64,000 bases of DNA, taken from Ignavibacteria bacterium (GTDB lineage: Bacteria > Bacteroidota > Ignavibacteria > Ignavibacteriales > SURF-24). The translations under genes were made by a program, and so were the position numbers. Of this stretch, positions 29,109-37,222 are shown one piece after another. Every line of letters starts with the position of its first letter. Position 1 is the first letter of the stretch. The notes below the pieces were generated by a model. It made no database searches, was not told where the DNA came from, and saw only the letters and a list, made by a program, of their open reading frames with translations. The DNA is taken from assembly GCA_025612245.1 (NCBI GenBank), contig JAAXKQ010000015.1, positions 1 to 64,000 on the forward strand, written 5' to 3'.

Positions 29109-29299
29109 TTTGTGTATTGTGGTGGGATAATCCTTTTCCCCCGGGGTTCAGTCGCCCCCATCCGGGGGCTTCCTCACCCCGGGCTACTGATGTTACGCCC
29201 GCGCTGCGGGCTTAGTCATTGCACAATTCCAAACTCCCAGCTTTCATGGTTGTTTCCTTCCCCCTCCACCTTATCCTTGTTCTCATTAAACTTCGAACC

Positions 29300-29343
29300 T
29301 TGAACCTTGAACCTCTTTCCCTTGAACCTTGAACCTCTTTCCC
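29300..29343. repeat. 22-bp perfect tandem duplication
   Basis: Two adjacent copies (29300-29321 and 29322-29343) of a pyrimidine-rich unit built on TTGAACC and CTCTTTCCC. Further degenerate GAACCTT pieces flank it. Low-complexity leader DNA. Confidence 0.85.
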
Positions 29344-29478
29344 AACTTAAAACTCAAAACTCAACACTTCTTCTCCCCCCTCGAACTTTGAACCTTTTTC
29401 CTCCATCTTTGCCTTTATCTTTGAGCGGGCAATTCTTATCTTATATATTCGTAATAATGTAAAACAGAATTAAAGCCT

Positions 29479-32472
29479 ATGCACAATACACAGCACTTCC
29501 GCCTTGAGGACATGATAGGGCAGCGCTACAGAAAATTCCAGAAGCTGATGCCTTTTAAGATTCGGGAAATTCTTCTCGTCTCAAGCCTTTATGACGCCTA
29601 TTTATTTGAAGAGGACGGCCGCCTTTATGAACTGATCAGAAAAGAATACCAGGCCCTAAATCTCAGCCATGCCCCTGAAATAACACACGTCTCCAGCGGC
29701 ATCGAAGCTGTTCAGCTGGCAAAGGAAACCCACTTCGACCTTATTATTACTACCATGCATATTGAAGATATGCACGTCGTTAAATTTGCAAAAGCCGTAC
29801 GCGGCGCAGGACTTAATATCCCCATCATTCTCCTGGCATACGACAACAGGGAAAGAAAGGAACTGACCACAAACTACGATACTTCCGTCTTTGAACAGGT
29901 TTTTATCTGGCAGGGCGACTTCCGTCTTTTAATCGGCATCGTAAAAAGCGTGGAGGATAAGCTGAACGTAGATAACGATACCAGGTTTATTGGCGTGCAA
30001 TCCATAATTCTAATTGAAGACAACGTTAAATTCTATTCCTCGTACCTGCCGATCATTTATACGGAAGTCCTCAAACAGTCGCAGCGCCTTATCTCCGAAG
30101 GCGTGAACCTGTCGCATAAATTTCTAAGGATGAGGGCACGCCCGAAAATCCTTTTATGCACCACTTATGAGGAAGCCTGGAATTACATAGAAAAGTATTC
30201 CGAATACATACTCGGCGTTATATCCGACATCAGTTTTACCCACTACGGCATAAGGGATTATGAGGCTGGAATAAAGTTTGCCCGGAACGTTAAGGCCATT
30301 CATGAGGATATTCCCGTTTTGCTCCAGTCCAGCAACGCCCAGCACGCCGAGGCTGCAAGAAACGCCGGGGCTTCTTTCCTCTTAAAAAACTCGCCCAGAC
30401 TTTTACACGAGCTTCAGGAGTTTATTATCCACCGCTTCGGCTTCGGCGACTTCATTTTTTATACACCCGACGGCCGCGAAGTGGGCATTGCCACAAACCT
30501 CAAGGAGCTCGAAGAACAGCTTAAGAAAGTCCCCGATGAAACTATTCAGTACCACGCCGAAAGAAACCATTTCTCCAACTGGCTTAAGGCAAGAACCGAG
30601 TTCTGGCTTGCTCATAAACTCCGCCCTCATAAGGTGAGTGACTTTTCCAGCATCAATGACCTCAGACAGGAACTGATAAGCTCCCTGCACCTGTACCTGG
30701 AGCTTCGTACTAGGGGAATTATTACCGACTTCTCCAAAGGCTCATTCGACCCGCAAAACAGTTTTGCAAGAATAGGAGGAGGCTCAATCGGTGGTAAGGC
30801 ACGCGGCCTGGGATTCCTGAATAACCTGATTTATAATTACAACCTGCGCGACCGCTTCCCCGGCATCAAAATGTTCGTCCCGGCAGCCATCGTAATTGCT
30901 ACGGACGTATTTGACAGCTTTATCGAAGGCAATGAGCTTGTCAATTTCTCTCTGAATGCTACTGATGACGAAGAAATCGCCAGGAAATTCGTCGAGGCTA
31001 AGTTTTTCCCAAGGGATATTAAACGCAAACTTTCTGAGTTCCTGGAACTGGTTCATGAACCCCTCGCCGTACGCTCATCAAGCCTCCTGGAGGATTCCCA
31101 GTACCAGCCCTTTGCCGGGGTCTATGAAACTTACATGCTCCCGAACAACGACACGGATCCCAACGTCAGGCTTAAGGAACTGCTTAATACAATTAAAAGA
31201 GTTTATGCTTCAACTTTCTTCAAGGCCGCCAAGGATTATATGAAGGTCACCAGCTACCGCCTTGAAGAGGAAAAAATGGCCGTAATTGTCCAGCGCATGG
31301 CCGGCGCACAGCACGAGAACCGCTTTTACCCGGATTTCGCAGGAGTGGCCAGGTCATATAACTTCTACCCAGTGGCCCCCCAGAAATCTACTGACGGAAT
31401 TGCAATGGTTGCCCTCGGACTCGGCAAAACGGTTGTTGACGGCGGTAACTCGGTGCGCTTCTGCCCTAAATACCCCAGACACCTAATGCAGTTCTTCTCG
31501 ACAAAAGAAACCGTCAGAAATGCACAACAGGAATTCTTTGCACTGAACCTGCACAGCAATATTAGAAACAAAACCGCCCAGTGCCACGACGTCCTCGTAC
31601 AGAAATACAGCCTCAACGTTGCAGAAAAGGATAGTACCCTTTATGCCGCAGGATCTACTTATTCACCGGAAAACGATTCAGTCTACGACGGCATCTCAAG
31701 ATCCGGCCAGCGCGTCGTTACTTTCGCTCCCGTACTAAAACACAAGGTTTTCCCACTGGCTGAAATTCTGGACCTCATACTGGACCTCGGTAGCTGGGGC
31801 ATGGGTACTCCGGTCGAAATTGAATACGCCGTTAACCTCAGCGTGCAACGGGAGGCTCCAAAAGAATTTGCCCTCTTACAGATGCGCCCGCTCGTGCTTT
31901 CAAACGAGGCCGAAGAACTGAACGTGGAAGAGTTTAACGAAAACGACCTCCTGGTCCAGAGCGGACAGGTGCTGGGTAATGGCGTTATCAGCGGCATATA
32001 TGACATTGTTGTAGTAGACAGGGATAAATTTGAGAGAAATAAAAGCCGCGAGGCCGCGTTTGAGGTCGGAAGATTTAATTCAAAGCTCGTCGAAGAAAAA
32101 CGCCCTTACCTTTTAATCGGCGTCGGACGCTGGGGCTCCCTCGACCAGTGGCTTGGAATACCTGTAACATGGGACCAGATCTCTGGCGCTCATGCAATCG
32201 TTGAATCGGGCTTCAAGGACTTCAGCGTAACGCCTTCGCAGGGCTCCCACTTCTTCCAGAATATTACATCCTTCAGGGTGGGCTACTTTACCGTTAACAG
32301 CTTTGAACACAACGGATTTATCGACTGGGATTGGCTTGCAGAACAGGAAGTCTATGAGGCAGCACATTATACAAAACACCTGCACTTCGATAAACCGGTC
32401 TGCATTAAAATTAACGGACACCAGAATAAGGGAATTATTCTTAAACCGGGTTCTGACGGCAAGAAAGACTAG
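29479..32472 (+). CDS. Receiver-domain protein with PEP-synthase/PPDK nucleotide-binding domain
   Basis: 997 residues. Residues about 29-160 form a receiver-like fold whose phosphosite is replaced by Thr91-Thr92. Residues about 174-310 form a second receiver with the full set Glu180-Asp181, Asp250, Ser284 and Lys303. From about 430 to 800 comes a PPDK/PEP-synthase N-terminal (ATP-grasp-like) domain with GGGSIGGKARGLG (about 431) and VRSSSLLEDSQYQPFAG (about 531). The last 200 residues (GVGRWGS, GSHFFQNITS) are unassigned. The phospho-His swivelling domain and the PEP/pyruvate TIM-barrel are missing, so it should not make PEP. Similar proteins occur in Bacteroidota with no known function; a signalling or phosphotransfer role is inferred. 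Cytoplasmic. Confidence 0.85.
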   Translation: MHNTQHFRLEDMIGQRYRKFQKLMPFKIREILLVSSLYDAYLFEEDGRLYELIRKEYQALNLSHAPEITHVSSGIEAVQLAKETHFDLIITTMHIEDMHVVKFAKAVRGAGLNIPIILLAYDNRERKELTTNYDTSVFEQVFIWQGDFRLLIGIVKSVEDKLNVDNDTRFIGVQSIILIEDNVKFYSSYLPIIYTEVLKQSQRLISEGVNLSHKFLRMRARPKILLCTTYEEAWNYIEKYSEYILGVISDISFTHYGIRDYEAGIKFARNVKAIHEDIPVLLQSSNAQHAEAARNAGASFLLKNSPRLLHELQEFIIHRFGFGDFIFYTPDGREVGIATNLKELEEQLKKVPDETIQYHAERNHFSNWLKARTEFWLAHKLRPHKVSDFSSINDLRQELISSLHLYLELRTRGIITDFSKGSFDPQNSFARIGGGSIGGKARGLGFLNNLIYNYNLRDRFPGIKMFVPAAIVIATDVFDSFIEGNELVNFSLNATDDEEIARKFVEAKFFPRDIKRKLSEFLELVHEPLAVRSSSLLEDSQYQPFAGVYETYMLPNNDTDPNVRLKELLNTIKRVYASTFFKAAKDYMKVTSYRLEEEKMAVIVQRMAGAQHENRFYPDFAGVARSYNFYPVAPQKSTDGIAMVALGLGKTVVDGGNSVRFCPKYPRHLMQFFSTKETVRNAQQEFFALNLHSNIRNKTAQCHDVLVQKYSLNVAEKDSTLYAAGSTYSPENDSVYDGISRSGQRVVTFAPVLKHKVFPLAEILDLILDLGSWGMGTPVEIEYAVNLSVQREAPKEFALLQMRPLVLSNEAEELNVEEFNENDLLVQSGQVLGNGVISGIYDIVVVDRDKFERNKSREAAFEVGRFNSKLVEEKRPYLLIGVGRWGSLDQWLGIPVTWDQISGAHAIVESGFKDFSVTPSQGSHFFQNITSFRVGYFTVNSFEHNGFIDWDWLAEQEVYEAAHYTKHLHFDKPVCIKINGHQNKGIILKPGSDGKKD

Positions 32473-32527
32473 CTCTTACGGCCCTGTCTTCCAGAGAATG
32501 AGCATTAAGCGCAGAAAAATGACGTTT

Positions 32528-32962
32528 TTAGTTGCTCTTCCTGTGTATTGTAAATGACATGTCTTTTACAACATTGTTGACGTCTGTTACAGCAACCATT
32601 ACGGTGTTGTACTCATCCTCAAGATGTATCCTGCACTGGAAAGTGTACCTGTTCCCCTCAGGCATGAACCTGGCTTTCCTGCCGTTGACTCTTACCGCCT
32701 GAAGTTTGCTGGACGTTTTTACCGTTCCGAAGATTGTAACGTCAGATTTCCTTGTAAATAAAAGACCCCCGTCTTCCACAAAACCAAGCTCCAGTTCAAT
32801 TGTATGGGCTTCGGGAACATTGACCTCAATGGTCATATTGTTGCTTTTTTCACTGCTGGAATCTTTTTCTACGGCTTCGGACAGGCAATTCAGCCTGCCA
32901 TTTGCCAGGACTGCAGCAGAAAATAAAATAGTAAGTAACAGACTCTTGGCTAAATTGCGCAT
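32528..32962 (-). CDS. Small secreted protein with Ig-like (glucodextranase-B-type) domain
   Basis: 144 residues. The start at 32962 is selected because GGAG lies 5 bases upstream and a signal peptide begins there (MRNLAKSLLL, cleavage near ALANG). The mature part holds one beta-sandwich of about 70 residues (FGTVKTSSKLQAVRVNGRKA, then NTVMVAVTDVNNVV), the pattern of bacterial Ig-like repeats that occur in glucodextranase domain B and caspase-like proteins. It is exported, probably periplasmic. It is convergent with the PEP-synthase-like gene. Function unknown. Confidence 0.75.
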   Translation of the reverse strand: MRNLAKSLLLTILFSAAVLANGRLNCLSEAVEKDSSSEKSNNMTIEVNVPEAHTIELELGFVEDGGLLFTRKSDVTIFGTVKTSSKLQAVRVNGRKARFMPEGNRYTFQCRIHLEDEYNTVMVAVTDVNNVVKDMSFTIHRKSN

Positions 32963-33171
32963 CATATCTCCGGCAACAATTATTTGTATTTGACGGTAAT
33001 TGGAAAAGACTTCAGGTAACGACAGCAATATTATGGATTTATTTTTCAAATAACAATGGGCCTGATTCTCACTGCGAGACAATATTTTCTGTCTCTACTT
33101 TCGTATCTTTGCTATTTAACAATTCCTGTATTCAGCAGGAAACAGTAATTAAGTATTCCCGTTTTATTAGC

Positions 33172-34482
33172 ATGCATTCATTAAGTTTATCGAAAATATT
33201 CAGGTTCTGGCTCCCCCTTGCAGCCACCTGGCTGATGATGTCCGTTGAAGGGCCATATCTTTCGGCTATCATTGCCAGAATGCCAAACGCAAAATACAAC
33301 CTGGCGGCTTATGGCGTGGCTTTTTCATTTGCCATGATCGTTGAGGCCCCGATCATAATGATGCTGAGCGCTTCGGTTGCAATTGTAAAAAACAGGTACA
33401 CTTTCTTCAAGCTTAGAAACTTTGTTTACACGCTTAACCTGATTATTACGGCTCTGATTGTGCTTTTTGTTGCACCCCCGGTCTTCTATTACGTGGCCGA
33501 AAACCTGGTCATGTTGCCCCCGGAAGTAGCCAGACTTACACACATTGCCACAATTATCCTAATCCCATGGCCTGCCGCAATTGGCTACAGGAGGTTTTAC
33601 CAGGGAATTCTGATCAGGAACAATATGACGCGCAGGGTTGCATACGGCACCATTGTGCGCTTAAGCTCAATGTCTCTTACCGCACTCTTAATGTTTCTTT
33701 TTACCGGCCTCAACGGGGCTATAGTGGGAGCTTCGGCTCTTTCGGCTGGCGTCGTAAGCGAGGCAATTGCAAGCAGGATAATGGCATTAAAAGCCGTTAA
33801 TAATCTACTCCACGAGGAAACAAATGGGCAGAAAGAGCATCTTTCCTATAAAGAGATAATTAACTTTTACTACCCGCTTGCTCTTACTTCCATCCTTACT
33901 CTGGCCGTAAACCCGATGATTACTTTTTTCATGGGACAGAGCCTAATGCCTCTCGAATCGCTTGCAGTCTTGCCCGTGATAAACTCTTTTATTTTTATCT
34001 TTAAGAGCTTCGGCGTCTCATACCAGGAGACCGCAATTGCCTTAATAGGTGAAAATAAAAAGGAGTATCACCCGCTGCGCAACTTTGCAATTATCCTTGC
34101 CGTAGCCTCTGCCGGAGCCCTCCTTCTCATTGCCTTTCTTCCCCTGGCAGACGTCTGGTTTATCGGCATCTCCGGCCTGTCAAACGACCTGGCCTCAATT
34201 GCAAGGCTTCCACTCATGATATTGGCCTTAATTCCGGCCCTGGAGGTCTTAATCAGCTTCCAGAGAGCCATGTTGGTCGATTCCAGAGAAACCGGCTTCA
34301 TAACGACTGCTACTGCAATTGAGGTTGGCGGAATTATTCTGACACTCTTCATTACAATTAAATATCTTGCTTTTGTTGGCGTAGTTGCGGCTGCCCTGGC
34401 TATGATGTTAGGAAGAATTGGCGCAAACATTTACCTATTCCCCCCTTTCCTGAAATTCAGGAACCCCAAAAAGGAACAATAA
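33172..34482 (+). CDS. Multi-pass membrane transporter, MATE/ANKH-like (MOP superfamily)
   Basis: 436 residues with about 12 hydrophobic helices (residues 10-425) and short loops. The layout and the start FWLPLAATWLMMSVEGPYLS resemble flippase-like members of the MOP superfamily (MATE, progressive-ankylosis proteins). The substrate cannot be inferred. The ATG at 33172 is preferred to an upstream TTG at 33109, whose extra residues are neither helix-like nor preceded by a ribosome site. It is monocistronic; the hairpin at 34518-34551 lies past its stop. Confidence 0.75.
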   Translation: MHSLSLSKIFRFWLPLAATWLMMSVEGPYLSAIIARMPNAKYNLAAYGVAFSFAMIVEAPIIMMLSASVAIVKNRYTFFKLRNFVYTLNLIITALIVLFVAPPVFYYVAENLVMLPPEVARLTHIATIILIPWPAAIGYRRFYQGILIRNNMTRRVAYGTIVRLSSMSLTALLMFLFTGLNGAIVGASALSAGVVSEAIASRIMALKAVNNLLHEETNGQKEHLSYKEIINFYYPLALTSILTLAVNPMITFFMGQSLMPLESLAVLPVINSFIFIFKSFGVSYQETAIALIGENKKEYHPLRNFAIILAVASAGALLLIAFLPLADVWFIGISGLSNDLASIARLPLMILALIPALEVLISFQRAMLVDSRETGFITTATAIEVGGIILTLFITIKYLAFVGVVAAALAMMLGRIGANIYLFPPFLKFRNPKKEQ

Positions 34483-34510
34483 ACTGATTGCTTTTGCCTG
34501 AAAGAGATAT

Positions 34511-34551
34511 AAAAAAAAGTGCAGCTACAAGCCTCTGCCCGCAGCTGCACT
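34511..34551 (-). terminator. Intrinsic terminator for GHL10 gene 1
   Basis: Nine-bp stem AGTGCAGCT / AGCTGCACT (34518-34526 and 34543-34551). On the minus strand it is followed by a run of eight T. It may also stop the convergent transporter transcript weakly. Confidence 0.88.
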
Positions 34552-34573
34552 CTAAAAGAATTTTCTAAAAGAG

Positions 34574-37018
34574 TTACTTTACAAGAATCATCTTTTTTGT
34601 TGAGAGATAATTATTTGTTTTTAGTGTATAGAAATACAAACCGCTTGTAAGGTGATACTTCTCTGCATTGAATTCTATGCTGTGCGTTCCAGCACTCTGA
34701 TACCTGTCAACAAGCACCGCAACCTCGTTGCCCAGAACGTCAAATACACTCACCTTGACGTTGCCGTCTTTGGCTAATGAATACTTTATGACTGTCGAAG
34801 GGTTAAACGGGTTTGGATAATTCTGACTGAGAGAGTATTCTCTTGCCTGCTGTAATTTGTCTTCCTTATCATCCTTTACACCTGAAACAGACACTGTCCT
34901 GAATGGCCACATAACAGACCAGCCACTTTGCTTATTAACCGAATTTTTAGCCCTTAGGTGCCAGTAGTAAATTGTATACAGCTTAAGCGACTTCGGAACG
35001 GTAAGCGCCGTATCGGTCAGAGTTGAATCTAAAACCATGTTTGAGGTAAAGTACTGGTTCGTGCTTAACTGAATCTGGTAGGAAACCGCATTACCCAATT
35101 TCATCCATTTAAATGTCGGCTTTATCGAAACATCTGACTCGGTTTTTTTAGGTTCTACCGTAGTAGGCACTAAAATTGTATCCGTTTCAAACTCAAAAGC
35201 TGCCGAATAATCACTGCTCCCGCCTGAGCCTGCAGCCTTGACCCTCCAGAAATACTGTGAGCCTGGTTCCGGAAGGTTGAACTGGTATGTCAATTTCCTG
35301 TGTTCGGGAGCATAAGCAATAATTCTTTTGAACAGGCTGTCCTTTGCCACCTGCAGGACATAGCTTTCTGCCAATGGAACACTCCGCCAGGTCAGTATTG
35401 TCTGGTATACCTTTGCACTGTTCTTTAATATTAAGGCATGGTTTACAGGAGTTGTCATAGTCGGCGGCTGAGGAACCTGATCCGGCATGCTGTAATGCAG
35501 AACGTTGCTCATTGGGCTTTCATTCGAATAACGGTCAATTGCCGTAACCACGTAATAGTCGCCGCTTGTAGCTGAATACTTCGCAAAGCCTGATGGCAAA
35601 GTTGTTTCGCCCCATGTTCCCAGGATTTTCGAAGGATCATTAAGCATTTCTGCAGTTGGCGCAGTTTCAAACCTGTAAACCACATAAAACGATGCATGAT
35701 TTTTTCCGTCTCCAGCTGCTGCGGGAGCATCCCATTTAAGCTCATATTTTCCCGTGGAAGCATTTTTCTCCATCCTGAGGTTTGAAGGCGCATTTGGAGT
35801 GCTTGTGCTTCCGGGCAGCCAGGCCATCTTTGGGGTAATTGCCGAATTCAGGTAGAAGTGATGAATGAGTGAATCCGTACAGCCTGCATAATTCGATACT
35901 GTAAGACTGTTTGAATTGTAGAAAACTTCTCCCTGGATGGTCGAAGTGGTACGGTTTGTTTTCATCTCCCAGCCCAGTTCACCCGGCGTAAAGCCGCTGG
36001 CTGTGTACCTGTAGGAAGGAAGCCCGATATATAAATGCCTCCCGTTCAGGTAAGAGGTCCCCGACCAGTTCGGAAGCTGTCCGTTATAGCTAACCCAGTA
36101 GAGCTGGGGCATAATGTAATCGATGTATGACGTACCGCTGTGTGCAACACCCGTCTGGTCGGTATACTTGCCCTGAAGCCACCCCGGGGTATCGCAGTAG
36201 ATGCCCGTATTGACCGAAGGATTGCCCGACGGGCTTATGCCGAACTTGACCCACGGTTTTACCGCCTTAATGCTGTCGTTTATTGCTGCTAGCAGCATAT
36301 TGACATTGTTCATACGCCATGCTGCTTTGGTTGTAAATGTACCCTTGTATACATTGTATGTGGCATCATCGTTAAATGTGCCATAATCTGTATAAGGATA
36401 AAAATAATCATCAAAGTGAATTCCGTCTATGTCATAACGGCGGACAATATCCATAATTACCTTTAGCAGGTATGTCCTTACTTCCGGAAGCCCCGGGTTA
36501 AGAAACTGATACGGATTTGAAGTACTCGAATTTACGCATTTGATCACCCATTCCGGATGTAAATTCAGCACATTGTTTGGGGCTAGCCCGTTTGGGCTTT
36601 CACCCGTTGCTAAAATCCTGTACGGATTGAGCCATGCATGAAGCTCCATGCCCCTTTTGTGTGCTTCCTTAACTGCAAACTCAAGCGGGTCATAATTGGG
36701 ATCTGAAGGTGCAACACCCTGCGTTCCTGTCACGTATTGCGACCATGGCTCAATAGCACTCTTATAAACTGCGTCGCACTTGGGCCTCACATGAAAAAAT
36801 ATCGCATTTATGCCGTAGCTTTTATGCTGATCGAAAATCATAGTTAACTGATCTTTCTGCGCAGAAATTACACTGCTGCTGGTTCCCCGGTCCTTAGGCC
36901 AGTCGATCCCAAGCGAGGCCATCCACACACCACGAAGTTCTTGTTTTGGGGAAGTCTGAGGGTAAGACAATACCGACAAAAAAATAACGAAAAGGAAACA
37001 GTAAATAGATTTTTTCAT
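34574..37018 (-). CDS. Secreted GHL10-type glycoside hydrolase with FN3 domains and T9SS sorting domain
   Basis: 814 residues. Signal peptide (residues 1-20), then a GHL10/DUF187 TIM-barrel (about 24-400) with LRGVWMASLGIDW, FFHVRPKCDAVY, ELHAWLNPYR and GIHFDDYFYPY. Three fibronectin-III-like modules follow (about 410-720), and a T9SS type A sorting domain (NYPNPFNPSTVIKYSL, ending MILVK). YngK-like family members cleave peptidoglycan-type or other glycans (the substrate here is unknown). GGAAG lies six bases before the start at 37018, so the longer frame from 37105 is rejected. A tandem paralogue lies upstream (37223-39622). Confidence 0.93.
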   Translation of the reverse strand: MKKSIYCFLFVIFLSVLSYPQTSPKQELRGVWMASLGIDWPKDRGTSSSVISAQKDQLTMIFDQHKSYGINAIFFHVRPKCDAVYKSAIEPWSQYVTGTQGVAPSDPNYDPLEFAVKEAHKRGMELHAWLNPYRILATGESPNGLAPNNVLNLHPEWVIKCVNSSTSNPYQFLNPGLPEVRTYLLKVIMDIVRRYDIDGIHFDDYFYPYTDYGTFNDDATYNVYKGTFTTKAAWRMNNVNMLLAAINDSIKAVKPWVKFGISPSGNPSVNTGIYCDTPGWLQGKYTDQTGVAHSGTSYIDYIMPQLYWVSYNGQLPNWSGTSYLNGRHLYIGLPSYRYTASGFTPGELGWEMKTNRTTSTIQGEVFYNSNSLTVSNYAGCTDSLIHHFYLNSAITPKMAWLPGSTSTPNAPSNLRMEKNASTGKYELKWDAPAAAGDGKNHASFYVVYRFETAPTAEMLNDPSKILGTWGETTLPSGFAKYSATSGDYYVVTAIDRYSNESPMSNVLHYSMPDQVPQPPTMTTPVNHALILKNSAKVYQTILTWRSVPLAESYVLQVAKDSLFKRIIAYAPEHRKLTYQFNLPEPGSQYFWRVKAAGSGGSSDYSAAFEFETDTILVPTTVEPKKTESDVSIKPTFKWMKLGNAVSYQIQLSTNQYFTSNMVLDSTLTDTALTVPKSLKLYTIYYWHLRAKNSVNKQSGWSVMWPFRTVSVSGVKDDKEDKLQQAREYSLSQNYPNPFNPSTVIKYSLAKDGNVKVSVFDVLGNEVAVLVDRYQSAGTHSIEFNAEKYHLTSGLYFYTLKTNNYLSTKKMILVK

Positions 37019-37159
37019 AAGCACTTCCATTAATCTAGATGATAAATTTTTTTGGTTCCATGAAAATAGTAAAATAATTTGGAATTCCGAATAATAATAT
37101 TGCATAACCTTAAAAACCGGCTTAAGTATCTTAATGGAAATAACTTGACGGGTCTTTAA

Positions 37160-37192
37160 AAAAAAAAGCGGCAGACCTCAAATCTGCCGCTT
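37160..37192 (-). terminator. Intrinsic terminator for GHL10 gene 2
   Basis: Ten-bp stem AAGCGGCAGA / TCTGCCGCTT (37166-37175 and 37183-37192). On the minus strand it leads into a T-run. It separates the two paralogous hydrolase genes into independent transcripts. Confidence 0.9.
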
Positions 37193-37222
37193 CATCATTA
37201 AGATAGTTTATCCGTAGTAAAC

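Larger units (their letters stand above)
28732..29222. mobile_element. 490-bp segment bounded by ~41-bp inverted repeats, possible MITE-like element
   Basis: Left arm 28732-28772 and right arm 29184-29222 are inverted copies that differ by one 2-base indel (CA) and one substitution (GCAAT[A/G]ACTAAGCCCGC, then AGCGCGGGCGTAACATCAG). Similarity continues weakly inward (CCGGGGGTGA versus CCCGGGGTGA). Inside are three hairpins and no gene. It could be a non-autonomous element or two facing copies of one dispersed repeat. No target-site duplication was identified. Confidence 0.6.
28401..29478. other. 1.1-kb gene-free region dense in palindromes
   Basis: No credible coding frame. The region contains the GC hairpin at 28435-28461, REP-like hairpins at 28639-28667, 29019-29036 and 29094-29108, a 490-bp segment bounded by inverted repeats (28732-29222), a perfect 19-bp-stem hairpin (28773-28814), and a 22-bp tandem duplication (29300-29343). 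It looks like an accumulation site for short non-coding elements upstream of the PEP-synthase-like gene. Confidence 0.75.

Noticed and set aside
28401-29478. Decayed insertion sequence with a transposase
   Set aside because: Inverted repeats are present, but no frame resembles a transposase; only a non-autonomous element is supportable.
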